A DNA stretch of 64,000 nucleotides from Falciphora oryzae (GCA_000733355.1 JNVV01000010.1:662324-726323), one strand, 5' to 3'. Counted from the stretch's first letter, positions 33,939 to 45,812 are shown. Notes: generated by a model not told the origin, from the sequence alone. A program made the numbers and translations.

Positions 33939-35458
33939 CTAGAGGTCCTTGGAACGCATCTTCTTCAGCCTGGTCGCGCCCTCATAGAAGGTCCGGTCCA
34001 CCGCGGCGGCAACCGTGAGAGTACCGCCGAGAATGGCACACAGGCCCGTTAGGAAACCCGCGAACGTCTTGGGCCGCTCCTCCCGGTTGATGACCTTCAT
34101 CGGGGAGATATCCTGTTGTTTCGTAGATAGTCAGTGGTGCGTTCCCAGATCACGACCCTTTATAGTAAGGGCATGAGGAATCAAGACTCACGTAGGAAAA
34201 GAAAACACCCGGGATGCCACCCTTGGAGTGAAGGCGCTCCTGGTGGCCTTCGGCCGCATCGTCGCCGCCCGCCAGACTGCGCTTGTGGCTGGTGACCGAG
34301 TACTGGTGCGTCTCGACGGCGCCGTCGGGCGAGTAGCCGTAGGTGCCAACCCAGGCGTCCTTGTCATGGCCACCGCCGGCCATCTTGGCCCGGCGCTTCT
34401 CCCAGCCGAGGGGCAGGTACGAAGTCGGGACGATCTTGACAAAGTACATGAAGCTGAAGTTGGGGTCGGCCGTTTCCTGGCTCGTTCCGTCGAGCGGGTT
34501 GAGCTGGTGCGAGTGGTCGGCCCAGGGCAGCGACTTGCCGCTGTTGAGGCGCTTCTGCACCTCGAGGGGCAGCTGCGGGCCGAAGCTGAGGGCGTGGATG
34601 ATGTGGCTGAACGAGTGGCCGCCGTCGACGGGGGTGTCCCAGTAGTTCTTGAGGTCGTGCACGTGCATGTTGCCGTTGCTGAAGCTGCGGCCGGGGGCGA
34701 GATGGAAGTTGCCAATGACCTTGTTGACGCGCAGGCTGCCGGCGATCTGGCAGCCCTCGTGGCGCTGCTCGTCCAGGCGCTCGGCGTAGTGCTCGCGCAG
34801 GCACTGCTCGACGTTCTCGCCCCTGCCAAAGGCCCACGACGCCTGCGCGTACGCCTCGCGCACCTCGTCACACGTGTTGCAGCATCCGGCCTTGACAGCG
34901 TTGCTGGGCGCGGGGGCACCGTAGCAGGGGCCGCAGTACTTGGGGTCCAGGTGCGTGGCCGCGTCCTCGTCGGCGTGCAGCGAGAGCGCCTTGACGTCGA
35001 TGACGCCGCCGCCCTCCGACTGTGGCCGCAGGCGGATCTTGACTACTCCGTGTTGCACGCCGTGCTGCTGCTCGCCCGATACATCCATGACGTCCAGCGT
35101 GAGGAGCTCGCAGGGAATCCGCGGGAAGGTTATGTTGAGATGGATCTCCATTCGGTCACCTACAGGACGAGGGCGCCAATACGGTTAGCACACACCCACA
35201 CAATCCAGAGCGCATGGGCACCAGGGAGTCTCTGGCACGGCGGCCGGGCCAGGGGGCACACATGCCTCTGCTCTTATCGACCACGAGCTCGGGATGTATC
35301 GCTATCCTGCGATAGTCGGCCCATTCTCCCAGCGCCAGGTAGAGAACGACGATGAGCGAGACTATGGTGATGATCCCGCCCGAGGTCGTCCTGATCCTCG
35401 CGTCCTCGACGGTCTTTGTGAAGGCGTCGAGCCTCGTGAACCTTGACTTGGGTGCCAT
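33939..35458 (-). CDS. ERV46: COPII cargo receptor Erv46
   Basis: Three exons (35458-35266, 35159-34192, 34112-33939) give 444 residues. A short cytosolic N-terminus (MAPKSRFTRLDAFTKTVED) precedes the first membrane segment (about residues 28-48). A large luminal domain follows with paired cysteines (YCGPCYGA, GCCNTCDEV). The second membrane segment (FLTGLCAILGGTLTVAAAV) is followed by a cytosolic tail ending KKMRSKDL. With Erv41 this receptor cycles between ER and Golgi and retrieves ER proteins. Intron 1 starts with GC (AGAG|GCATGT): only this donor gives the expected VVDKSRG|DRMEIHLN join, because the nearby GT donor would bring an immediate stop. The gene is divergent from the acetyltransferase gene at 36441. 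Confidence 0.95.
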
Positions 35459-36440
35459 CTTTTCTGACGTGCGATTGCGGGCTTGGTGTCGCGCTCAGGG
35501 GCGCAGGCGCAATATCGTCTCCCTCTCGAGGCCAACGAGGTTTGACGAATGCCTCTGCTCTGCGGTCGGTCGGGCCAGGACGACGAGGTTGGGGAGACAA
35601 TCCAATGTGAGGAGTGCGACCAATGTGTATCACGCGGGCGCAATTGAAGCCAGCAAACGGCCCGGCTGAGAGAATTGTCCACGTTCGCGCACCTCCAAAC
35701 CAAACTCCTGCTCAGCTCAGAATCATGGAAGTCCCAATCGCTCGGCGGCACTAAAAGGCCACCTTCACCATTATCCACATTTTCCGCTCGCGCGTCTAGG
35801 GGTAGGTCCGTGCACGGACATCCAAGTTGGGTAGCCCCGGAGTGGAGCCGGCTGTGGCGTGCAGCATCGGGCAAGCTGCCCCGTCATCTTCTTGGCGGCT
35901 GGGCGCGATGATGATGGGCCTGAGGGCCCCGAACAGCGACAGAGAACGAGGGAGGCACACAATTCCTCTTGGATCAACTGGCACGTCTTTCACGACAATA
36001 CCACGAGGTCTTCGATTTGTTGTTGCTCCATGTCTCGCTTGAGAAATCCTTAGAGGATCATGGCCCCTGAGTCCGATGCTGACTCCGCCACATCACAGGC
36101 CAGCCATTGAAACCAACGACCTTTCATCGCGAGCTTACCCTCCCAAAGTAATGGCCCCAACCGTTGAATCCTCTCCATCACCAGTACACGGCAGCATCCG
36201 CAGGATGAGTCATCTACTAGACGTAGAAGAGAGATACATATATTCGATGTAGTCAGCCAAGATACAAGAACTTCGCGATTCAATTGTCCATTATCTCTAC
36301 TCGCACAAACGCTGAAGAGCCACCAAACCCTTTCCCTTACCTCCACGGGCAGTAGCAAGCCAACCGAATACCTACCAAAATCAGAGATTCGGCCCTCTGC
36401 CTCTCCCGACAACACTCACGCCGAGGAAATAAGAAACATC
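35459..36440. promoter_or_regulatory. Divergent region between ERV46 and the GNAT gene
   Basis: These 982 bases separate two divergent start codons and should contain both promoters. The side next to the GNAT start is A/C-rich, like a fungal leader. No individual element is assigned. Confidence 0.45.
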
Positions 36441-37244
36441 ATGGACATCACATTCGGCGTGCCAGTCCCGGAGGAGGATACAGCCCAATCTGTCCTCCCA
36501 TCAGACGGCGGCACGAACGAGACTCAGGGCCAGGACGCTCCAGAGCCCATCGTCCGGACGCCGCGGCTCGTGATCCGCACCTTCCGCAAGTCAGACGCCG
36601 CAGCCCTGCAGCGACAAGCCAACGACGCCGACGTGTCCCGCACGCTGAGCGACCATTTCCCCTACCCTTACACCATCGCCGATGCCGAGCAATACTTGAA
36701 AATCGCCTCGCCCGAGGACGGCGACTATGCCATATTCCGTAATTCCGGCCCCGGCGGCGATGGCGATGGCGTCTTTGTAGGCGGCATCAAGCTCAAGCGC
36801 CTGCCCGACGTCTACTCGCGCGGCTGCGAGATCGGCTATTGGATCGGCCGCGAGAGCTGGGGCCAGGGCCTGGCGACCGAGGCTGTCGTTGCTCTCTGTA
36901 AGTTTTTTTTTTTTTTTTTTTTTTTTTCCCCTATAAGCGGCCGCTCCGTCTGCCTCTCTCGACAATGTGGCCTTGATGCTTGATTATTTTGTGGCGATAG
37001 GAACATACTGACAAAACTACGTGCAGCACGCTGGGCTTTCGAGTCTCATCCGGACATACTCCGTCTTGAGAGCCTGGTGTACGCCACCAACCCGGCCAGC
37101 TCTCGCGTCATGGAAAAGGCAGGATTCATGCACGAGGGAACCCGGCGCAGAGCAGCGTCCAAGCGCGGCGAGATCATCGACGTTCGTGTCTATGGCTTAC
37201 TACGGGGTGAATATGAAGACAGCACGAAGGCCAAAGCGTGTTAA
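36441..37244 (+). CDS. GNAT-family N-acetyltransferase (RimJ/RimL-like)
   Basis: Two exons (36441-36897 and 37027-37244) give 224 residues. After a disordered ~38-residue start comes the GNAT core: TPRLVIRTFRKSDAAAL (beta-1/alpha-1), then EIGYWIGRESWGQGLATEAV (beta-4 and the acetyl-CoA pyrophosphate-binding loop), and after the intron LRLESLVYATNPASSRVMEKAGFMHEG, typical of the RimJ/RimL-like Acetyltransf_3 group. The substrate (protein N-terminus or small molecule) cannot be told. The intron interrupts the alpha-3 region in phase 1 (ALC splits as T|CA), and its GTAAG donor is followed at once by 25 T residues. The stop codon is 154 bases from the trehalase stop on the other strand. Confidence 0.88.
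36903..36927. repeat. T homopolymer, 25 bases, inside the GNAT intron
   Basis: Starts immediately after the GTAAG of the 5' splice site, so it would be a U25 tract in the transcript. Confidence 0.92.
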
Positions 37245-37398
37245 TCGTTTGGTCAGCAGGCGATGTTGGAGAGGGGAAACATAACGACTGATGACAAGCC
37301 ATAGTCAAGTCGTGATGGAAATGCAGACTTTTTTTTTCAGGCTGTAGTTGAGATATACACATTGATAGCGCCACATCCGAGTGGATGTTCCCTCTACA

Positions 37399-39675
37399 TT
37401 ATACGACGCCGCTCCCTAGCTCGGCCGTCCTCGCCAGGCTTCTCTTGGCCGCCTTCCGCCCGAACACCTTGGTCCAGCTGGCGTCAGCCGGGTGCATCTC
37501 GAGCGCGCTCCTCTGCTCAAGGGACCGCCTCCTGCCACCGCTGGGGTGTACGTTGGCGGCCGTGATGTTTCCGCAGTTTGGCCTCTTCAGCCTGGTCGAG
37601 AACTGGTCGGCGACCCAGATGAGCACGCCGTTGGTCCAGCCGAACCCCTCGACCACCTCGTACTCGCCTCCGGCGCCCGCCACGTTGGTCGAGTTGTCGC
37701 CGTACTTCTCAAACATGATGCCGATGTCCTCGGGCGCAAGCCCCTGGAGCTGCGGCGTCTCCGAGGTCGAGCCGCCCGTGGCGTACCAGGTGCAAAACGT
37801 CGAGTCCAGGTACCTCTGGCCGAGGCGGAGAGCCAGGTCCTGGACGCCGAGCCAGGCCGGATCCGACTCGCCAAACGTGGCCGGGACCCGGGTGAGGCCC
37901 TCCATCAAGACGTGCATCAGCGGCGGCCACACGTTGGGCTCGTCCCACTGCTGGCCGGTCCGCAGGTTCGTGGCCGGGATGGCGCCGCCCTTGAGGCGCA
38001 GATACGAGTCGACGCGGGAGTAGGCCCGCTGCACCGCGAGCGGGTTGTCTCGGAGCTGCTTTGGGGCCGCGCCGGTCCAGAACGGGTAGAACTGGGCCAC
38101 GTGGAACAGGACCTGCTTGCCGGCGGGAGCGGTAGTCTGCTCAAAGGTAGTCGCGTCGTCGTCGAGCGGGATGTAAATGTTCTGCTCGTTAGACGTCATG
38201 TTGTAGTCGAAGTAGCTCCACAGCGTCTCGTTCCACATGAGGGCAAACATGGCCTCGCTACGGCGTTCAGCGATCTTCTTCCACTCAGCCGCGCCGGTTG
38301 CGTTTCCAGTCTGGTTCAGGAAGGTGGAGATGGTGAGTTCGTTGGCGTAGAGGATCGAGTTGAGGTCGACGGGCACGATGTTGTTCGTGTTGAGCGAGCG
38401 CAGAGGGAAGTAGACATCCTTGGCCGCGTCGTTGGGTCGCTCTAGCCATCGGGTACTGTAGTCCCAACCGGACTCGGCGCCACTGGCAAGATGCGAGTAC
38501 AACTCGGCCTTCTCCGACTCGTTCAGCTGGCGGACTTCCGGGTAGATTATGCCCGATGCCGCGTAGTACGAGCGGTTATTGGCCGTGATATAGTCCTCAC
38601 GGAAAGACTCGGGGCGTGGTTGAGTGTTAACCACGGAGTACCTGTTAGTGAGGAGTTTCGGTATCAGTAACTGGTCGTTTCTCTTCTGAAATTTCATCCC
38701 TGAGTGTTATAAGGAGAAGGAGGAAATCGGCAGGAGGACTAACCGGTTCAAGGTGTACTTCTGCCCAGAGCGGCTGGTAACCTCCACAGAGCGGTTGTTG
38801 ACGAAGAACTGATGCTCCTTGATCAGCAGCGGCACGGCACGCTCGAGGATGCTCGTGTCGTTGGTGTGCTGGACATAGACCCGCACCATCTGCGACAGCA
38901 GAGGAGGCTGGGAGCGGTTGCGATAGTAGATACGGGCACCGTTTGGCACGAAGCCGATGGTCTCGACGAGATCTAGAAAGTTCTCGATCGTGTTCTTGGA
39001 GATCTGAGTAAAGGCGCCACCGGTGCGCAGCAGGCCCTCGACGATCCAGTACGAATCCCAGTAATACGGCTCACGGAACCGACCGCCAGCCACGACAAAG
39101 GTGCGGTTGACGGGTATGAAGCTGTTGGCGCAGTCGCTGCATTGATCGGGCCCCTTGTAGCGGCGCGTCAGCTCGGGCCAGATGTCGATGACCTTCTCGA
39201 CGAACTCGCGGATGACCGTATCGTTGAGCTTGTTGAGGAAGACCGGATTAGTGGTCAGCTCCGAGTTAGGCACCTCCTCCAGCTCGCCACCAGCCCGAGC
39301 AAAGTTCTCGCGCAGGAAGTTCTGCAGCTCCGTGTTATTGCTGAGCGGCTTCTGGAGCTTGTTGAAGGCTGCAATGACTTCATCCACCGGCTTGATCGTT
39401 GGCCTAAGGACGATGGTCAGCAACAGGCGCTTGCAGGAGAGCCGCCGAGGGTACGAATGCTTGGTCGACCCGAGGCGAGACTAGCGGAATGCTTACATGT
39501 CCACAAACGTCTTAGAGTCGGCAAATGGGCGGGCCAGCTCGACCTCCTTGAGCAGCTCGCCATGGCAGTAGATGGGCGAGTCGCATGGCGTAACCTCGGT
39601 ACCGTTGATATAGAGCGCGTTAACAACCGCGCTCGAGGCGGCAACTGCCGCCGCCAGCTTCCACAAGGAAGCCAT
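37399..39675 (-). CDS. Secreted trehalase, glycoside hydrolase family 37
   Basis: Three exons (39675-39497, 39403-38744, 38641-37399) give 693 residues with in-phase joins. A signal peptide (about residues 1-20, ASLWKLAAAVAASSAVVNA) and many N-glycosylation sequons indicate export. It hydrolyses trehalose to two glucose. GH37 signatures are AGGRFREPYYWDSYW (about residues 165-179) and QWDEPNVWPP (511-520). The acid Asp340 lies in SGWDYSTRW and the probable base Glu591 in FEKYGDN. Signature 1 normally starts PGGRF and has F or V where this protein has the Pro after RE, so two positions deviate. No calcium-binding or kinase-regulated N-terminus of cytosolic neutral trehalase is present. The C-terminal ~45 residues are basic and probably disordered. 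Confidence 0.93.
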
Positions 39676-41716
39676 GGCGGGCGTCTTTGTCGCGGTGAGC
39701 TTTGACCCTAGAATATCCCCGGAAAGAAGACTGCGCGTGGGATCTCGACCCGCAGGCAACCCTCCAAGGGACTACGGGTACGAAGGGGACCTGGTGAAAG
39801 GAGACCCGGGCGGCGCGGAGGAGTCGGGAGAGTTGAGAGGAGAAGGAGGGAAGGGAGGAGGGGAGTGGGATGGGATCGTGACGTCCAAGGCCGAGCACGC
39901 AGGTCGGGAACAAAGGGCGGAGCTCTTGGGAGGATGTCATCGGTTATTTATGAGCCCACCACCCTTGTGGGCAGGTACCCGGGCTACCGTCCCATTCTCC
40001 AAAGCGCGGGAGATGCTGCAGATCCGGGGAGCTCTGCGTATGTGCGGGCAAGGGAGCAATGGTGGAAGGCAACGGTGCAGCATCGAGCAGTACGTAAGGG
40101 TGGATACTACACCCGCCCACGTAGTGTCTGCATATGCAGCAATGGAAAGGCGCCGAGGCCGAGGATGGTCTGGGCGGATGAAAGGCTGCACCTGCAGGGG
40201 TGGAAAAGCAGGGCATGGGACGGTGTTAGTGCGGTCAATTAGGTAGGCGCCCGACCGGCCGTTTTTGTTTTCAACGAGTTCGGTGTCATATATGGATGGT
40301 CTCAAACCGCCCGATCACAGTGACACCGAGCCCAGCAAGGCAGCCTAATCGGGCCATTGAGACTGCCGTTACGCCGGGCGGTCAATTGGTAAGGCTGCTC
40401 CTGGAAGAGAGGCTGGGAGAAAAAGAAAAAAAAAAGAAAAAAAATTAGAGAACGGGATGACCCATTTCCAATGCGGAGAAAGCACAAATGAGGAGACAGT
40501 GGAAGGGGCCCCGGAAAACTGGCAGGGGTTATCGTCGTGTTGGCGGGGATTGACGAACCCAGAGCCGGCGGCATCATGAGTGAGTACGGTCCAGTTTCTC
40601 CATGTTTCTTTGTGCGCAAAATGCCCAGCCCCAACCTCCAACTTTTTTGGTTTTTGCCCTCCTTCCCGCCTCCTGCCGAGAAGGATGCCGCTGATGCCGC
40701 CATCTTGCGTGCAATTTGATGGAAGCTGAGCCTGACCAAGGGACACATGACCCGTAGCTACCTCTAAGTGGCCTGCCGAGTATTTTGGAGTCGGTTATTG
40801 TGTTGCCCCACAAACTAATTCCTTCTCTCACCAACGCCTGGATGACGTCGGTAAGCCATGGCTGACGGGAGCAAGAGCAGGGGCAAAACAAAGATCCCCT
40901 GCCTCAGGTTGCTCGGAGGGATGCTGGTGACCTTACTCGAATCCTTTTTGTACTAGTCGAGCGGGCAGAGTTTGCGGCCGGGTGATGAAGTCACTGCTAC
41001 CAACAAAGACCTTGGAGCGGGCAACCGACCAAACGGCTTGGCTCGCTTCTGCAACCCGCTCCATCCATTGATTCTTTGTGTGGCTGCCCCGCATGTCCTT
41101 GCCTGGCCCTTCGGCATCGTCACCATCGAATGAGAAGAGGTTCTCTTTGTCGGCTGGATAATGCTGCGTGAATGGTGCCCGCATCTTCGGGAACCCCGAC
41201 AGCGACCCTCACTCCCAACACGACAAATGCATACTACCCCCTATCGGCCCATCTTCCTGCAGCCTGCTGCTGCAACTCGGTCGGTGTCGACATGAGAGAA
41301 AAAGTGTGTGTTCTGTGCGGATGGCTGCCCGCTTGACAACCCTAGAATTGTGCCGACGATTGGCATGGATATGCATATTCTTGGGATAGCAGTCTGCCTG
41401 CCACTGAAGTGGCATTGAACCTCTCTTTTTCGTATCTAGAGCTCCGTAAGCGCATCTACCTCTGATACTCATACACATCTGTCTCGTCGGCAGCAGCGGG
41501 AGTGAATGAATGCTGTCCGTCTTTCTGGCATCTCTAAAAATGATAAGGTAATATCAGCGCGATCCCTATCTTTTTGTGCAGTTGCTGCTTTCTCCTGTCT
41601 TCAGATACACCATGGGCAGTCTTGAAAGCGCAGCCTCTGGCTTCCAGGCTATGCGGGTCCGCTCGAGTTGTTTCGGACGGTACCGTACCCGGGGGCTCGG
41701 GTTTGATGCAAGACTC
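39676..41716. other. Intergenic between trehalase and threonine aldolase
   Basis: Upstream of the trehalase gene and downstream of the threonine aldolase gene. No gene seen; open frames are short, overlapping and without domain character. The A-rich stretch near 40425-40445 is interrupted by G. Confidence 0.45.
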
Positions 41717-43142
41717 TCAATGGTTCTGGTACTGGGACTTCGGCCCACCATTGGAGCCGTTCGTCTCCAGGGGTCGCCCGCCCCCTTCGGCCATGGCCCG
41801 CTCCATGACCCGCTTCAATCGGGGAATGGCGTTATCCCTATTGAGGTAGATCTGGTAGTGGATGATCAGGCGGTTTCCGGACAGCCGCAGTCCCTCCTCC
41901 CGTCCTATCTCGGCGAACCTCTTGCTGCTGACCCCGGCCGCGTCCAAGTCCAGCCAGCACATGTTGGTCTGCACAGGGACCTGTACCTTGCCGCCGAGCC
42001 CCGCCCACATGGCCTCGACCTCTTTGGCTAGCTTGTGCGAGTAGCCCAGGAGGCCCGCCCGGCCATCCGGGTCCGGGCCAAACGTCTCGGCGACGGCGAC
42101 TCGCGCTGCCGCCGTCAGCACTCCGCCCTGTCGGACGCCTCCGCCGATGGCCTTGCGCACCCAGCGGGCGCGGTCCACCACATCCTTGGGCCCGACCAGA
42201 ATGCTACCGACGGGGGCGCCAAGGCCCTTGGAGAAGCACAGGCTGATGGTGCCGAAGCAGGCCGCGTAGTCAGGCAGCGAGCCGGCACCAGAAGCCACGG
42301 CCTCCCAGAGCCGTGCACCGTCGCAGTGCACCCGGACGCCAGACTCGCGAGCGAACTCGGAAATACGGCGCGCCTCAGCCAGCGGCATGATGACGCCGTT
42401 GAGCGTGTTCTCGAGGCTGATGACGCGTGTCGGGCACGTGTGCACGTCGGAGTCTAGGTCCGCCTGCCCGGCGATCTCGTCGCGTGTGAGGTAAAGGCCG
42501 TTGTGCGCCTTGATGGGCTTGAGCATGGCTCCGGTGAGAGACGACACACTTTTATGCGGTTTTTATCGTCATTAGCGACAAGGCGCCAAAGCCATACCAG
42601 CTGGGTTCTCTCTCTCCATGCCAGAGACATACCCGCCTGCCTCATATTTGTAAATGTGTGAGCGGTCGTCACAGAGGACGCTGTAAGGTGGCTGGGTCAG
42701 GAGAGCGCGCAGTGCGAGCTGGTTGCCCATAGTTCCTGAGAGCACAAAGAGGGCTGCCTCCTTGCCCGTGATGCGGGCGCAGTACTCCTCTAGCTCGTTA
42801 GTGGTGGGATCCTCTCGCAGGACATCGTCCAGGAGAGTGCAGTTCTGTATGGCCTCGAGCATGGCCGGGGTCGGTGTAGTCATGGTATCGCCTTGAAGGC
42901 ACACATGTTATCAGCACGGGCTTTGCTCCAAAGGCAAGCAAATACGGGCACATGGTAGGGAGGCAAATGCAGGGGCAGCTAGCAGGGCCGGCGTCAGGGG
43001 TTAGATGGCGGGGCGGGCACCCACTCCTGAAATCAAAGCCGGCCGCGCCGTGATGGCCGACCCAAGCGCCGGTGGGCTTGCCATTGGCAGCCGGGGCTGC
43101 GGACGTGACATCCGATGCTGGTAGAGTTGCGCCTGGTGCCAT
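41717..43142 (-). CDS. GLY1: Low-specificity L-threonine aldolase
   Basis: Three exons (43142-43025, 42891-42633, 42548-41717) give 402 residues. The family's opening motif is split by intron 1 (FDFR|SDTMTTPTPAML, split codon A|GC), and intron 2 splits EAGG|VSSLTGAM. The PLP lysine is Lys233 in LCFSKGLGAPVGS, and Asp202 in VHCDGARLW should bind the cofactor's pyridine nitrogen. The HIYKYEAGG and NTLNGVIMPLAE blocks are also present. The enzyme cleaves threonine and allo-threonine to glycine and acetaldehyde and is a glycine source in yeast. The first exon adds about 34 poorly conserved residues before the core; no clear targeting signal is visible there. The gene is divergent from the glycosyltransferase gene. 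Confidence 0.93.
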
Positions 43143-44121
43143 ATTGGTGCTGTAAGATTGGACGGAAGCGGGTGTTGACAGTGAAATAGGACGGTAGCGA
43201 TGGCGATGGCTGGTGTCATCGACGATCTGAAGAGGGGACGGCGACGGCCCGTTTTGTAGCATGGCGCCGGTTCCCCGCGCGCTGCACAGTCTCGGGTCCG
43301 CACTCGGAGGCTGGAGGCGATAGCCGCGGACAAGAGCGTTGAAACTCCGTCCCAAGTTTGGGGTAAGGGCGGGTCCGCAACGGTCGCCGCGCGCGGCCAC
43401 TCGACGCCAGGCCTGCGTAGGAGGTCTTGGACGGGAGGCCTTGCTGATAAGGACTCCGGCGCCCGCCCCGACGTTCCATCCCAACCGCTCCATCGGGCCA
43501 GCAGAGTTTCGATGCGGACCGTTGGGGAGTGCGGTTTTGGGAATGCCTTGCGCAGAAAGCCAAATTATGGAATCAAATGGATCGAGAGGGAGGCCAACCT
43601 GACCCCCACTCGGTGCCGTTGCCAACCGCATGGGAACCTGGAGTGGGAACCTGGAGTCGCACACGGGAGGAGACGGACCCAGCCGTCGCGAGTCATTATT
43701 CCATGTCTTTCGCAAATTGAACTCGAGCGGATCAAGCGCCTGCCAGGGGCCTCGAACGTTATCTGGGTGTTTGAAACTCGCCCGACTTCTTGAGGTTGGA
43801 ATGCCACTCGACTTGCATCACGATGCGATTTGGCGGGCGAGCCGCAAGTGCCGCATCCATCAGCGATCGACCCGATTCGGAGCCCGCTCGCAGGAAAGGG
43901 TCCAGTGTGTGTCTTTACGGGCACGCACTAGCCACATCTCGGAAATGGATCATGCACGGGCCACCCATAGATTGCTGAGCGGGCAATGCCCCTGATAAAT
44001 TCTGCCGCCTGGGAGACTGACGACAACGTTGAGGGCGCAATGCTGGGATAACCCGGTCAAATGTGCATATGCCGGCACCAAAAGTGGAACGTCCTGCCGT
44101 TCGAAACATTCCTGATGCAAC
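43143..44121. promoter_or_regulatory. Divergent region between threonine aldolase and GT17 gene
   Basis: These 979 bases lie between two divergent start codons and should hold both promoters. No element is assigned and no further gene is seen. Confidence 0.45.
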
Positions 44122-45288
44122 ATGAGGCCTCTGCTGCCGCGTCGCGTCACCAGACGCGCTGGCCCCTTGTTCATCCTCAATGCCTTCTGCGCGCTCATCG
44201 TCTTCATTTGGAGCGGCGGCGGTGCTCTCCGGCTGTCGCCCCACCGCATATCGAATCCCGGGCTGTACCGGCAATCGGAAAGCGATGCATCTCTTTGCCG
44301 CCGTCATGGCTGGAGACCCTTTAGGCCGCCAAGATCCTTCTCCTGGTGGTGGCCGTTGGCCCGAAATAAGGAGCAGCCGAGACCCCGCAAGGTTTACGAT
44401 CTCTTCATGATCAACAACGAGATCGAGTGGCTAGAGGTCCGCTTGAATACCACCTACGACTATGTCGACCATTTCGTAGTGGTCGAGGCTCCCCTCACAT
44501 TTACCGGGCTGCCCAAGCCGCTCGCTATCAAGGAAAACTGGGACCGGCTCCGACCCTATCACGCCAAGCTCTTTTATCACGAGCTGCAGTACCCGCCGAA
44601 CTACAACCCGCCAAGGCCCTGGGACCGCGAGGATCTGCAGCGCGACGCCTCGCTGGAGCAGGCACTCCCGCGCCTGGCCGCCGAGGTGCCCGGGGCGGCG
44701 CCGGGGCCCGGGGACGCCCTCATCGTCGCCGACGTGGACGAGATCATCCGGCCCGAGACGCTGCGCCTGCTTCGCGCTTGCGCCTTCCCGCGCCGCCTGA
44801 CCCTGCGCAGCCGCTTTTACTACTACGGCTTCGAGTTCCTGCACCGCGGGCCCGAGTGGGCGCACCCGCAGGCCACCTACTACGAAGGCGCCCGTTCCAG
44901 CTCCTCGGGCGGCGGCGGCACCACCATCAAGCCGACCAATCTGCGCAACAGCGACGGCGGCTTCGCGCCCCTGTCCTGGCTCGACATGGCCGACCTGTGG
45001 AACGCCGGCTGGCACTGCTCGACGTGCTACCGGACCGTGGCCGATGTGCTGCGCAAGATGGCCTCCTTCTCGCACGTCCCGCTGAACCAGGACGTGTTTC
45101 GCGACCCGAACAGGATCGCCGATCGAGTCCGCAGGGGCAAGGATATCTGGGACCGCGGGGGCGAGGTCTACGACTTTATTCCCAACAACATGGACATGCC
45201 GCCGTTCTTGCTGGCGCACCCGGAGCGGTTCGGGTATCTGCTCAACCGGACGGGGGAGTCCGCCGGGTTCGAGGACTACTCTCCTTGA
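44122..45288 (+). CDS. Glycosyltransferase family 17 protein (GnT-III-like)
   Basis: One exon, 388 residues, starting at ATG 44122. A single N-terminal membrane segment (about residues 15-31, GPLFILNAFCALIVFIW) suggests a type II Golgi protein. The catalytic part begins near residue 90 with KVYDLFMINNEIEWLEVRL, then VDHFVVVEAPLTFTG. A DVDEI metal-binding motif follows at 204-208, then GWHCSTCYRT, the family's conserved cysteine region. Members are annotated as beta-1,4-mannosyl-glycoprotein beta-1,4-N-acetylglucosaminyltransferases after the animal enzyme. In fungi, which lack animal-type complex N-glycans, the acceptor is unknown. The length is normal for fungal members and no key motif is missing. 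Confidence 0.88.
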   Translation: MRPLLPRRVTRRAGPLFILNAFCALIVFIWSGGGALRLSPHRISNPGLYRQSESDASLCRRHGWRPFRPPRSFSWWWPLARNKEQPRPRKVYDLFMINNEIEWLEVRLNTTYDYVDHFVVVEAPLTFTGLPKPLAIKENWDRLRPYHAKLFYHELQYPPNYNPPRPWDREDLQRDASLEQALPRLAAEVPGAAPGPGDALIVADVDEIIRPETLRLLRACAFPRRLTLRSRFYYYGFEFLHRGPEWAHPQATYYEGARSSSSGGGGTTIKPTNLRNSDGGFAPLSWLDMADLWNAGWHCSTCYRTVADVLRKMASFSHVPLNQDVFRDPNRIADRVRRGKDIWDRGGEVYDFIPNNMDMPPFLLAHPERFGYLLNRTGESAGFEDYSP

Positions 45289-45812
45289 GACGCTCAGAGG
45301 GAGGCTCGTCTTGATTTATTCGTCCAATTCAGCATGAAATATTTGTAATATTTGAATTTGCCCCGTGTCAACGGTGATTGAACATCTTTGAAAGTTCCCT
45401 TTTTGAGGGGCCCGCCCGCTTCCTACAGATGCAGAACTGCGTTTCTTCTAATCACTTGGTCTCATCAACGCCTGAACCAGTAACATCTAGTGGAGATATA
45501 CATGTGTATCATTCATTATACATGGATGGACAGACATCCAACCACGCCATCGGGTCAGGGCAAGGATTTCTCTCCCAGACCCCTCCTTGTGTCTGGGTGT
45601 CGACCACAAGAAACCGCCAGGCGTGCTTCACTTTTTCCTGATTGCCATCTCTAGTCGTACAACAAAAAAGCTAAATCGTTCGGAACAGGTGCTCCCTCAT
45701 ACGCCGTCCGCAGCTCTCTATATTTGGCTTTACCGGCCCGTGGTGGGAGAAAAAAAAAAGTTTGCCGGACCAACTCCAGCTGCTGTCGTTCTCGACATGA
45801 TGGCGTGTCGGC
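45289..45812. other. Convergent 3' region between GT17 gene and TIM10
   Basis: Facing 3' ends; should carry both polyadenylation regions. AT-rich next to the GT17 stop. No gene seen. Confidence 0.5.

Noticed and set aside
34228..35355. 375-codon open frame (+) opposite ERV46
   Set aside because: Antisense shadow of the ERV46 exon, caused by GC-biased third positions.
37492..38445. 317-codon open frame (+) opposite trehalase
   Set aside because: Antisense shadow of the trehalase exon.
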